Shown one piece after another: positions 23,189 through 31,990 of a stretch of DNA of 64,000 nt (position 1 is its first letter; the number at the start of each line of letters is the position of its first letter). The stretch spans positions 434,001-498,000 of the forward strand of contig NZ_FQWL01000003.1 of assembly GCF_900129665.1 (NCBI RefSeq), written 5' to 3'. The notes under the pieces are model-generated. The model worked only from the letters and a program-made list of their open reading frames with translations. It made no database searches and had not been told where the DNA came from. Source of the stretch: Flagellimonas flava. GTDB taxonomy: Bacteria > Bacteroidota > Bacteroidia > Flavobacteriales > Flavobacteriaceae. The translations under genes and the position numbers were made by a program.

Positions 23189-25264
23189 TCAATTTTTGGT
23201 CAGCACGCCCAATTCCCCAAATGAAATTCTAGGGTCATCCCCATGCTTGCTAATAGCCTTCAATTTAATATATCTTCCCGTAACGGGTGTGAAATTCACT
23301 TTTTGCTCGATTCGGTTATTGACAACATTACCAAATTCCCCTTTGCTTGCCAGTTTCCATTTCTGGCCATCAGAACTGGTCAAAAATTCGTATTGCGTAA
23401 TAATTCCAAAAGGGTAACGTTCCTGAATCGGCCAATAGGAAAGCCCTACAAGATTGTAATTTTTTCCCAGGTCTATAGTAACTTCATCTTTGCCCGTGGC
23501 CCAATAGGTATTGGGATTCCCATCCATCATTTTTAGCGATTCCAATTCATCTTCCACATTAAGTCCCATTACGTTCCAGTTCTTTTTGACAATATCAAAA
23601 TCTTTAGAAACAGATATCGTCTGAGCCCCATTATCCGGATTTACTGCTATCGCTTTTACGGTCAGGGGGGCATTACCTATGAAAGGACCGGTGTACAGTT
23701 TTGAGGTAATGGATGGCTCGCTTCCATCGATAGTATAATAGAGATCCACAGTGGGGTCGGGTACATGAAGGCTTACCAAACCTTCGCGGTTTCGACTGAC
23801 ATCAGGTTCAACCAATAATTTAGGTGCCCTGTACAATTCCAGGTTCGCTATGGTGATTGGGCCTTTGGAGTCTAAAATATCAACCTTTATTTTTTCCGCT
23901 TTGATGGTTTCAAACTTTAAAATCCGCTTATACCCTATTGTGGTTTGTTGATCAATATGTTTCCATTGTCCATCTATAAGGGCACTTAATGCAAAACTGT
24001 TGATCCGTTGCCCCAATGGTATGTATTCCTGAACCAATAGACGGTTTATTTCCATAGGTTCTTTGAAGGAGACTGTAATGGAGGCTGTGGTAACTGTATC
24101 GCTGGTGGCCCAATAGGTGCTGGGTAATCCATCAATGGCTTTTTCCGCCGTGTAAATCCCTCCTCTGGACTCTGAACTTTCCACTTCATTTCCTTTGGCC
24201 AGTTCATGTTCAAAATCGAGGTCAATCTGACCTTTTAACCCCATTAAATGAGCACTGTCCGCCTCATGTACCAGTCCTCTAGCATCGACTGGAAGATTCA
24301 ATAGAAAATTTCCATTCCTTCCTATGGATTCATAAAAGGTTCGCACCAATCTTGGCACGGACTTTACTTGATGATCTTCCCTTTGATGGTAATACCACCC
24401 AGGTCTTATGGAAGTATTCACCTCAGCCGGCAACCAATGAGTGCCATCCTCATGCCCGGACCGCAGTTCAACATAACGTGGCCAACCCGGGTAAATCTCA
24501 TCCCTCCTCATGATACTCCAATTGGTTTCATTGGCCCATCCTTCTTCTGTTCCCACCCACCGAATATCCGGGCCGCCGTCGCTAAAAATAACGGCATTCG
24601 GCTGCAGTTTCCGTATCATTTGGGTGGTTTTATCCCATTCATAATAGGTTTTGTTGTCAATTTTCCTGGTTTCATTGGCTCCTCCGTAATAGCCATGTCC
24701 CCCGTTGGCGCCATCAAACCATACTTCAAAAAGTTCCCCATAATTGGTCAAGAGTTCCCCAAGTTGTTCATGAAAAATTTCCACATATTTGGCTGTGCCG
24801 TAATGTTCGTTGTTGCGATCCCAAGGGGAAAGATACAATCCCAGTTTAAGGTCATATTCCCGACATGCGTCCATCAAGTCCTTCACAACATCCCCTTTCC
24901 CATCCTTCCAAGGTGAATTTTTGACCGAATGCTCCGTGGTTTTGGTTGGCCAAAGGCAAAAACCGTCATGGTGTTTGGCGGTTAGGATAATGCCTTTCAT
25001 CCCGGCGGCTTTAGCAATTCTAGCCCATTGTCGAGTGTCCAAATTGGAGGGGTCAAATTGTTCGGGACGTTCCCCTCCCGTTCCCCATTCCATATCGGTA
25101 AAGGTGTTCATGTTAAAATGTACGAAGGCGTAATACTGCATATCATGCCATGCTAACTGGCGTACAGAGGGAACTGGACCTACAGCCTTGGGTGGAGGCA
25201 CCTGATTACATGAGATTATTGTGATGCAACTTATTAAGGCAAGCGTTTGGTAAATTCTATTCAT
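23189..25264 (-). CDS. GH29 alpha-L-fucosidase lipoprotein with CHB_HEX_C and F5/8C domains
   Basis: A 691-residue lipoprotein starting MNRIYQTLALISC (lipobox Cys19). An upstream ATG-in-frame start at 25291 would place extra residues ahead of the signal and overlap the previous gene, so 25264 is preferred. The GH29 catalytic domain spans about 30-350 with TAKHHDGFCLWP and the nucleophile motif VWFDGANGG. A first galactose-binding-like region (about 375-500), a CHB_HEX_C-like segment (YYTIDGSEPS) and a second F5/8C domain (about 585-690) follow. It removes terminal alpha-L-fucose from glycans outside the inner membrane. Confidence 0.9.
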   Translation of the reverse strand: MNRIYQTLALISCITIISCNQVPPPKAVGPVPSVRQLAWHDMQYYAFVHFNMNTFTDMEWGTGGERPEQFDPSNLDTRQWARIAKAAGMKGIILTAKHHDGFCLWPTKTTEHSVKNSPWKDGKGDVVKDLMDACREYDLKLGLYLSPWDRNNEHYGTAKYVEIFHEQLGELLTNYGELFEVWFDGANGGHGYYGGANETRKIDNKTYYEWDKTTQMIRKLQPNAVIFSDGGPDIRWVGTEEGWANETNWSIMRRDEIYPGWPRYVELRSGHEDGTHWLPAEVNTSIRPGWYYHQREDHQVKSVPRLVRTFYESIGRNGNFLLNLPVDARGLVHEADSAHLMGLKGQIDLDFEHELAKGNEVESSESRGGIYTAEKAIDGLPSTYWATSDTVTTASITVSFKEPMEINRLLVQEYIPLGQRINSFALSALIDGQWKHIDQQTTIGYKRILKFETIKAEKIKVDILDSKGPITIANLELYRAPKLLVEPDVSRNREGLVSLHVPDPTVDLYYTIDGSEPSITSKLYTGPFIGNAPLTVKAIAVNPDNGAQTISVSKDFDIVKKNWNVMGLNVEDELESLKMMDGNPNTYWATGKDEVTIDLGKNYNLVGLSYWPIQERYPFGIITQYEFLTSSDGQKWKLASKGEFGNVVNNRIEQKVNFTPVTGRYIKLKAISKHGDDPRISFGELGVLTKN

Positions 25265-25277
25265 TGGGTAGATTGAT

Positions 25278-26813
25278 CTATAAAACTTCATTCGGAAATG
25301 GAACTTTTTCTCCAGTGGTTTTGTTCGAAGGCATTTGTGCTTTCACTTCAATCAAATATTCAGTAAGCACATTGGCAAGTGATGCTGTCGTATCTGGTTG
25401 GGTTGAAACCAGATTGTTCGTTTCACTGATATCCGCAGGAATATTATAGAGTTCCAAGCGCTGGTCTTCATGGAAATATATCAGCTTCCAGTCCCCCAAT
25501 CTTACAGCACTAAATGCCCCAATTCCAGGGCCATCAGGTCCCCATTCGTTGGGATAATGCCAGAACATGGGCTTGGACTTACGCTTATTACCTTCTAAAA
25601 TGGGGACAAAACTTTCCCCATCCACAACCTGATCTATGGCAGCTCCGTTGATGCCTGCCATTTCCAATACCGTTGGGAAAAAGTCTTCAATAATTACCTG
25701 TTCTTCGGTTACGGAACCTGCCTTGGTTATTCCAGGCCATTTCACCAACATAGGTTCACGTATACCACCTTCATAAATGGACCCTTTACCACTTGACAAA
25801 GGTTTGTTGTGTGTATGGACTTCCCCTCCTCTTGCCACAGCGCTCAATCCACCGTTGTCCGACATAAAAAGAATGATGGTGTTATCTGCCATCTGTTTTG
25901 CTTCCAGGTAATCCATGATATCACCAAGGCTTTTGTCCATGCCCTCAACCAGAGAAGCATATTTGGCTTCAATGGTATCCATTCCCTTTTCCAGATAGGG
26001 CTCCAAAAACCTATTATCGCCCATAATTGGTGTATGAACGGCATAATGCGACATGTAAAAGAAGAAAGGTTTTTGTTGTGAAATGGTATCCAAATGGGCC
26101 AAAGCCTCTTTGGTTAGCGCTTCTGTTAAAAAAATATCTTGTCCATGGTATTTTTCCAAACCTGGTACGGCCCAAACTTCCTTTTCTGCCTTTCCATTTC
26201 CAAAACTTTCAAGACCCAAATAGCTTTCCGGGGCACCGGCGGCATGGCCAGCGATGTTAATTTGAAACCCTAAGTTCAAAGGATTACTTCCGGGGGTACC
26301 TATGGCTCCAAAATGGGCTTTCCCGCTGTGAATCGTGGTATAGCCAACATCTTGCAACAACTGTGGCAAAGGGGTGGCATGCACAGCGCGCCAATCACCT
26401 TCGGTTGGACTTACACCATTCACATTCCAAAGGGGGAATTGCAAAGTGGGATGATTCACCTCCATAGGTTGAAGTGCATCTTTATACAAAGTCCAATTAG
26501 TTACCCTATGCCTTGCGGCATTCATTCCCGTAATTAAACTTACTCGCGTAGGCGAACAGACAGGAGTTGCATAGGCTTGGGTAAACTTCATTCCCTCCGC
26601 CGCCAAGCGTTCCATGTTTGGAGTTCGGTACAGGTGATTGTACTCAGTGGTCTTATTCCAGAAAGGAACAGAGGTGTCCTGCCATCCCATATCATCGACC
26701 AAAAAAAGAACAATATTAGGTCTGGTATCCAGCTCCAATGTTTTTGATTCTTCACAACCTGGAAAAGCTATGACAGCGACAAAAAGGGCAATCCAACGTT
26801 GGTATGTTTTCAT
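25278..26813 (-). CDS. Arylsulfatase-family lipoprotein (S1 sulfatase)
   Basis: A 511-residue S1 sulfatase. The formylglycine signature CSPTR places the modified Cys at residue 86 (PVCSPTRVSLITG), and the metal-site motifs NIVLFLVDDMGWQD, SGKAHFG and FMSDNGG are intact. The start MKTYQRWIALFVAVIAFPGC gives a lipobox with Cys20; an upstream in-frame start at 26867 would put 18 residues ahead of it and overlap the next gene. Between fucosidase genes it probably desulfates fucose-rich algal glycans such as fucoidan fragments; linkage cannot be told. Confidence 0.9.
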   Translation of the reverse strand: MKTYQRWIALFVAVIAFPGCEESKTLELDTRPNIVLFLVDDMGWQDTSVPFWNKTTEYNHLYRTPNMERLAAEGMKFTQAYATPVCSPTRVSLITGMNAARHRVTNWTLYKDALQPMEVNHPTLQFPLWNVNGVSPTEGDWRAVHATPLPQLLQDVGYTTIHSGKAHFGAIGTPGSNPLNLGFQINIAGHAAGAPESYLGLESFGNGKAEKEVWAVPGLEKYHGQDIFLTEALTKEALAHLDTISQQKPFFFYMSHYAVHTPIMGDNRFLEPYLEKGMDTIEAKYASLVEGMDKSLGDIMDYLEAKQMADNTIILFMSDNGGLSAVARGGEVHTHNKPLSSGKGSIYEGGIREPMLVKWPGITKAGSVTEEQVIIEDFFPTVLEMAGINGAAIDQVVDGESFVPILEGNKRKSKPMFWHYPNEWGPDGPGIGAFSAVRLGDWKLIYFHEDQRLELYNIPADISETNNLVSTQPDTTASLANVLTEYLIEVKAQMPSNKTTGEKVPFPNEVL

Positions 26814-26814
26814 A

Positions 26815-28152
26815 TCAATTGCTTTCAATAACCGACCCATCCTCCCTATATAAATCAACCTTTCCATCCAGCAGAAGTGCCAGAACCGTCATGTTTTCAT
26901 CCAGGACCTTATCGGGAAGGTCTATATAGGTAATTCCGGGGTAATGGCTCCAATACACTTTGCCCACCACCTTGTGGGATAATTTGGTGCCGTTACCAAC
27001 CACCCAGATACGGTTGATCTTATTCTTTAAGCCACGCACTACAATCTCCCCATTGGGATTTCCTTTGACAAACACATAAAGAATGTTACCATCTTTGGAA
27101 AGGGTTGTGGGCCCATAAAAATGCTCTTTGGGTATCCCCGCGCGCGTGCCATAAATAGCTTCCTGGTGTTTGGAGGTCCATTTACCCAATGTCTCTAAAA
27201 TTTGAACCTGTTTTTGCGGAATGGTTCCATCTGCTTTGGGACCAATATCCAAGAGCAGATTTCCACCATTGGAAATAACATCAGCAAAAATTCCTATGAT
27301 CTGATCTGGAGTTTTATAATCCAAATCGTTGTGCTGGTATCCCCATGAATTGTTCATGGTCATGCAGAGTTCCCAGTAAGCGTCTTTGGGTCGGGTGATC
27401 GGCATCCCCTGTTCGGGTGTGGCATAATCACCGTGTCCTTTAAGCCTTGAATTAATTATGGTATTTGGATTGGCCTCCAAAAGCATGGAACGCACCTTGG
27501 TGGCTTGCCATTCCTCGGCGCTGTGCTCCCAATCCCCATCGAACCAATATAGATCGGGATTATATAGCTTGGCCAGCTCGTTGAGTTGACCTTGGTAATA
27601 CTTCAAAAATCGATTCCAGCGTTTGGGTTGCTCGGATGCCTTATATCGCATAGAATCACGAGTGAAATGGGTGTAGTCATTAAAAGACCAATCTGGCAGG
27701 GAATAGTAAATGCCCACCTTTAGTCCCTTCTTCCGAAGGGATTTTATAAAGGGACTGAGGACATCCTTTTTGGCAGTAGAGGATTTAGCGGCATTGAAAG
27801 TCCCGTCCTTCGTATCCCAAAGCGCGAAACCATCATGGTGTTTGGCGGTTATAACAGAATATCTGGCTCCGCTTTTCCGAATGAGGTCGGCCCATTGGTT
27901 TGAATCATACCCGCTGGCCGTAAAACCTTCGGTTTGTTTTAAGTAATCTTGATGGGATATATAGCCATTAAAAAAGGACCAGGACTCATCGATCCCATTG
28001 ACCGCATACAGGCCCCAATGAATAAATATGCCCAACTTGGCATCTTGAAACCATTGCATTTTAGCATCAGACTTTAGCTGATCTTCCTGGGCATGCGTTG
28101 AAAAATGTCCCAAAAGCAATACGAAAGCAATACTATATTTCAGTTTACCCAT
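26815..28152 (-). CDS. GH29 alpha-L-fucosidase (exported)
   Basis: A 445-residue fucosidase with signal peptide (YSIAFVLLLGHFSTHAQ). The GH29 barrel (about 25-330) has FIHWGLYAV, TAKHHDGFALWD, YYSLPDW and the nucleophile motif YWFDGDWEH. A C-terminal beta-sandwich (about 340-445) follows, with no extra binding domain. It lies 1 nt before the sulfatase start and 8 nt after the lactonase stop in the same operon. Confidence 0.92.
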   Translation of the reverse strand: MGKLKYSIAFVLLLGHFSTHAQEDQLKSDAKMQWFQDAKLGIFIHWGLYAVNGIDESWSFFNGYISHQDYLKQTEGFTASGYDSNQWADLIRKSGARYSVITAKHHDGFALWDTKDGTFNAAKSSTAKKDVLSPFIKSLRKKGLKVGIYYSLPDWSFNDYTHFTRDSMRYKASEQPKRWNRFLKYYQGQLNELAKLYNPDLYWFDGDWEHSAEEWQATKVRSMLLEANPNTIINSRLKGHGDYATPEQGMPITRPKDAYWELCMTMNNSWGYQHNDLDYKTPDQIIGIFADVISNGGNLLLDIGPKADGTIPQKQVQILETLGKWTSKHQEAIYGTRAGIPKEHFYGPTTLSKDGNILYVFVKGNPNGEIVVRGLKNKINRIWVVGNGTKLSHKVVGKVYWSHYPGITYIDLPDKVLDENMTVLALLLDGKVDLYREDGSVIESN

Positions 28153-28160
28153 CGATTTAG

Positions 28161-28994
28161 TTAGATTTTAAGCTTATAAAATGATACCGCGTTAAGTCCC
28201 ATAATTTTCGCCTTTACATCCTCCGGAAATTGATTTAAGTAATCTTCCAGTATTTCCAAAACCTCGTTATAGGTAGCGGACAATAGGCACACGGGCCAGT
28301 CCGACCCGAACATTAACCGCTCTGTTCCAAAGGCATTAAAAACTACATCCAGATATGGCCAAAAATCCTCCTTTTTCCATTTTCCCCAAGCAGCTTCCGT
28401 TACCAATCCCGAAACTTTACAACTTATGTTCTTGTGTCTCCCAAGTTCCTCAATGTAATGTTTCCAACAGCGATCAATTGTTCCATTAATTCTAGGTTTG
28501 GCGATATGATCCAAAACAAAACGCTGGTCCGGAAAGTTCTTTACCAACTCCACAGCAGCGGGCAATTGTTTTTCATAGACAAGAATGTCATAGCACAGAC
28601 CATACTTGGACAATAATCCCATTCCTCTCTGAAAATCAGGCCGAAGCATAAAATAATCATCTTGTTCATCCTGCACTATATGGCGCAGGCCCTTGAGCAT
28701 GGTATTGGCCGAATAGGCCTGAAGCTTCTCCTCAATATCATTTGCCCTTAGATCCAACCAACCTACCACGCCTTTAATACATGGGTTCTTTTCGGAACAT
28801 TTTAACAAAAAGTCCGTTTCATTTTCTGACTGATCTGCCTGCACTGCTATACAACCATCCAAACCATTGGAATCCAATAACCCCTCCAAATCTTTCGGCA
28901 TGAAATCCCGTCTCAAGGTTTCCATAGAAGCATCTATCCATGCGTGTCTGCTAGGGTTATATTTCCAAAAATGTTGATGGCTATCAATAAACAT
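28161..28994 (-). CDS. L-fuconolactonase (amidohydrolase family)
   Basis: A 277-residue metal-dependent amidohydrolase. The N-terminal SHQHFW metal pair, the LDHIAKP histidine and the late Asp in FGSDWPVCLL match the sugar-lactone hydrolases of COG3618. It would open L-fucono-1,5-lactone to L-fuconate, the second step of the pathway. It starts 1 nt after the FAH-family gene stop. The operon context makes the fuconolactone substrate more likely than rhamnono- or galactarolactone. Confidence 0.9.
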   Translation of the reverse strand: MFIDSHQHFWKYNPSRHAWIDASMETLRRDFMPKDLEGLLDSNGLDGCIAVQADQSENETDFLLKCSEKNPCIKGVVGWLDLRANDIEEKLQAYSANTMLKGLRHIVQDEQDDYFMLRPDFQRGMGLLSKYGLCYDILVYEKQLPAAVELVKNFPDQRFVLDHIAKPRINGTIDRCWKHYIEELGRHKNISCKVSGLVTEAAWGKWKKEDFWPYLDVVFNAFGTERLMFGSDWPVCLLSATYNEVLEILEDYLNQFPEDVKAKIMGLNAVSFYKLKI

Positions 28995-28995
28995 T

Positions 28996-29850
28996 TTAGT
29001 GCATTGCCTTTATGTTTTGTTTTGAACTTCCAAGACCTTCAATACCCAATTCCACAATATCCCCATGTTTTAAATATTTAGGAGGATTTAAACCCAATCC
29101 AACTCCAAAGGGAGTGCCGGTAGAAACTATATCGCCCGGCAAAAGGGTCATAAACTGGCTGATATAACTTACCAATTTGGGGATTCCAAAAACAAAGTCA
29201 GAGGTATTGCTATCCTGCATGATTTCGCCATTGAGCTTTAACCACAATTTCAAATTGTGCGGATCCCGAATCTCATCTGCCGTTGCCATAAAAGGGCCTA
29301 GGGGAGCGAAGGTATCACAGCTCTTCCCTTTGACCCATTGTCCTTCCCGTTCCAGTTGGTATTCCCGTTCCGAGTAATCGTTGTGCAGCAGATATCCTGC
29401 AACGTGATCCATGGCCGAAGCCTCATGAACATAACAAGCTTTTTTACCAATGACAAAGGCTAGTTCCACTTCCCAATCTGTTTTTTGGCTTCCTTTTGGC
29501 AGGATAAGATCATCATTCGGACCAACGATGGCCGAGGTGGCTTTGAAAAACAGTACAGGTTCCTTGGGGATTTCCATTCCACTTTCTGCCGCGTGCTTTG
29601 CGTAATTGAGTCCTACACAGACTATTTTAGACGGACGTACCAATGGCGGACCCAGCCGTTCTTTTCTATCCACTAAGGGGCATTGTTCCTTATTGGATTC
29701 GAGCCATTTTTGGAGTTCAGCAAGTCCATTGCCCCCAAAAAAATCCTCATTGAAATCCGTTCCAAAACCGCTTACATCCAGTCGGTCCCCATTGTCCAGC
29801 AGAATCCCAGGTTTTTCATGTCTCTCCGCTCCAAATCGTATTAATTTCAT
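28996..29850 (-). CDS. 2,4-diketo-3-deoxy-L-fuconate hydrolase (FAH family)
   Basis: A 284-residue member of the fumarylacetoacetate hydrolase family. The metal ligands lie in DWEVELAFVIG (ExE) and the following DYSEREYQ, with GTPFGVGLG as substrate loop. In the non-phosphorylating fucose route this enzyme cleaves 2,4-diketo-3-deoxy-L-fuconate into pyruvate and L-lactate. The neighbouring 2-keto-3-deoxy-L-fuconate dehydrogenase and lactonase support the substrate. Confidence 0.9.
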   Translation of the reverse strand: MKLIRFGAERHEKPGILLDNGDRLDVSGFGTDFNEDFFGGNGLAELQKWLESNKEQCPLVDRKERLGPPLVRPSKIVCVGLNYAKHAAESGMEIPKEPVLFFKATSAIVGPNDDLILPKGSQKTDWEVELAFVIGKKACYVHEASAMDHVAGYLLHNDYSEREYQLEREGQWVKGKSCDTFAPLGPFMATADEIRDPHNLKLWLKLNGEIMQDSNTSDFVFGIPKLVSYISQFMTLLPGDIVSTGTPFGVGLGLNPPKYLKHGDIVELGIEGLGSSKQNIKAMH

Positions 29851-29859
29851 GTTTTTGAA

Positions 29860-30639
29860 CTATTGTTTTAACTTGATAAAACCTCCATCAATAGGAAAAT
29901 CCGTTCCTGTTACAAAGGCTGCTTCGTCGGAACACAGATAAAGCGCCAAATTGGCAACCTCTTTAGGTTTTCCCATACGACCAATAGGTTGGGTCTTGGA
30001 TAATTTCCCAAACATTTCCGCCTCCTTCCCAGGGTAATTTTTTGAAATAAATCCATCAACGAAAGGAGTATGGACCCTAGCAGGTGAAATGCTGTTGCAT
30101 CGGATTCCAAAATCGATATAATCCCTAGCCACGGAATACGTCATGGTCAAGACGGCTCCCTTGGTCATGGAATAAGCAAAACGATCGGCAATCCCAATAG
30201 AGGATGCTATGGAGGCCATATTTAGGATTACCCCGGATTTTTGTGCCTTCATTTTGGAGATGGCAGCTTGCATGCAATTGTATACCCCTTTGATATTCAC
30301 CGCATATAACCTATCCATATCCTTTTCCGAGGTGTTTTCAAGATTCCCCACATGTGCAATCCCTGCATTGTTGATAAGGACATCCAAGTTGCTTTTTTCT
30401 GCAATCCCTGCGAAGACCCTTTTAACGTCTTCTTGATTTGACACGTCACAGGAATGTAAATGGGCCCTTCCTTCGGATTTGGTAATCTTTTCGGCAACAT
30501 TCATGGCAGCATCTTTATTGCTGTCCAGTATATGCACAGTTGCCCCATTAGCAGCAAAAGCAATGGAAAGGGCTTCGCCGATACCACTGCCGCCACCGGT
30601 TACCAAAACCGTTTTTCCGTTGTAATCGTAACTTGCCAT
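29860..30639 (-). CDS. 2-keto-3-deoxy-L-fuconate dehydrogenase (SDR)
   Basis: A 259-residue SDR with TGGGSGIG, NNAG and an intact YSMTKGA active site (YxxxK), in contrast to the fucose dehydrogenase of the same operon. The similarity to KDF dehydrogenases and the order in the operon (fucosidase, this gene, FAH hydrolase, lactonase) point to oxidation of 2-keto-3-deoxy-L-fuconate at C4. It starts immediately after the stop of the 471-residue-shorter fucosidase reading frame, with no spacer. Confidence 0.87.
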   Translation of the reverse strand: MASYDYNGKTVLVTGGGSGIGEALSIAFAANGATVHILDSNKDAAMNVAEKITKSEGRAHLHSCDVSNQEDVKRVFAGIAEKSNLDVLINNAGIAHVGNLENTSEKDMDRLYAVNIKGVYNCMQAAISKMKAQKSGVILNMASIASSIGIADRFAYSMTKGAVLTMTYSVARDYIDFGIRCNSISPARVHTPFVDGFISKNYPGKEAEMFGKLSKTQPIGRMGKPKEVANLALYLCSDEAAFVTGTDFPIDGGFIKLKQ

Positions 30640-31980
30640 CTAGCGCAGTGTAAGTTCAACAATGGTATCTATGTCATCCATCTTTTCCTTGGGAATTTGG
30701 ATCAAGAGCCCATATGGGGTCTTTTGATGTTTCAGCTTCGTTTTTCCATTAAAAAGTTGAACCCCTTTCAAGCTTCCTTTAAAATCCTTTATCAATACCA
30801 CATCATCGTCTTGATTTAGCACATGCAAATAGACCTTTTTCCCTTTTTGGGTTGAAGCGATAGCATCATTTGGCGGTATGGGTCCAGCCTTGGTCCCGTA
30901 AATGGTCTCTCCATTTTTGCGCATCCACTCTCCCATTTTTTTTAAGGATTCCTTGTGCTCTTCCTGTATTTTACCGTTGGGCATTGGTCCTACATTGAGA
31001 AGCAAATTGCTGCCATAGCCTGCGGCTTTTACAATGTACTGAATAAGCTCCTTATTGGTTTTATGTTTCCTGTCCTGCAAATTGAATCCCCACGAACCAT
31101 TAATGGTTTCACACACTTCCAAGGGCAATTTACCAATATCTGAGGCTGAAGTCCCCCAACCTGTAGTATTCCTCCCCGGGAGATCCTTCTCGAACATTTG
31201 GAAATCTTCTCCTTCTATTGGCGCTAAATGATGGTTGTTGCCAATAAGGCATTGCGGCTGTAAATCGTGAATCAGCTTATAGATTTCGTCATAATGCCAA
31301 TTTACCTGCAACTTGCCAAATTTTTTGCCGTCCCATTGTTTTTGGTCCCAGTGCCCATCAAACCAAATACCGGCTATATCCCCATAATTGGTCAAAAGTT
31401 CGGTGAGCTGGGTTTTCATAAACGCTATATACTTGTCCCAATCTCCCTGGCCCCTTCCAGGAATCCCCTTTCCGGTTCGCCCTCTTGGGAAATAATCGTC
31501 ATGGTGCCAGTCTAACGTGGAATAATAAAAGAAAAGTTTGATGTTTTCCTTACGACAAGCTTCGGCCAATTGCTTTAACACATCTTTTCCATATGGTGTG
31601 GCATCCACAATATTATAGGAGTTGGCATTGGTGTCAAACATAGAGAATCCATCATGATGCCTGCTTGTAATGGTAATATATTTCATACCGGCGTCCTTTA
31701 CCATTTTCACCCATTCGTCAGCATCAAAACCGATGGGGTTGAAAAAATTGGGAAGTTTTTCATAGGCATCAATGGGAATATTCTGATTGTTCATGACCCA
31801 TTCTCCATCGCCCAAAACGCTATACACTCCCCAGTGTACAAAAAGCCCAAACTTAGCTTCTTGAAACCATTTTCTGGCTTCCAGGTTTTCAGGTGAGGGC
31901 GTATAATTCTGTATTCCCTGCCCGTACGTGACTGCGGTGAAAAACAAGAAAAACACCACATGTTTACATGTAAATTTCAT
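30640..31980 (-). CDS. GH29 alpha-L-fucosidase (exported)
   Basis: A 446-residue fucosidase from the ATG at 31978-31980, which begins a signal peptide (KFTCKHVVFFLFFTAVTYGQ). The frame is open further upstream to 32097, but that would overlap the dehydratase gene. The catalytic barrel has VHWGVYSVLGDG, TSRHHDGFSMFD, FFYYSTLDWHHDD and the nucleophile motif GIWFDGHWDQ. It is the most divergent of the three fucosidases and, like the 26815-28152 gene, carries only a small C-terminal beta domain. Confidence 0.9.
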   Translation of the reverse strand: MKFTCKHVVFFLFFTAVTYGQGIQNYTPSPENLEARKWFQEAKFGLFVHWGVYSVLGDGEWVMNNQNIPIDAYEKLPNFFNPIGFDADEWVKMVKDAGMKYITITSRHHDGFSMFDTNANSYNIVDATPYGKDVLKQLAEACRKENIKLFFYYSTLDWHHDDYFPRGRTGKGIPGRGQGDWDKYIAFMKTQLTELLTNYGDIAGIWFDGHWDQKQWDGKKFGKLQVNWHYDEIYKLIHDLQPQCLIGNNHHLAPIEGEDFQMFEKDLPGRNTTGWGTSASDIGKLPLEVCETINGSWGFNLQDRKHKTNKELIQYIVKAAGYGSNLLLNVGPMPNGKIQEEHKESLKKMGEWMRKNGETIYGTKAGPIPPNDAIASTQKGKKVYLHVLNQDDDVVLIKDFKGSLKGVQLFNGKTKLKHQKTPYGLLIQIPKEKMDDIDTIVELTLR

Positions 31981-31990
31981 AATAATCAGT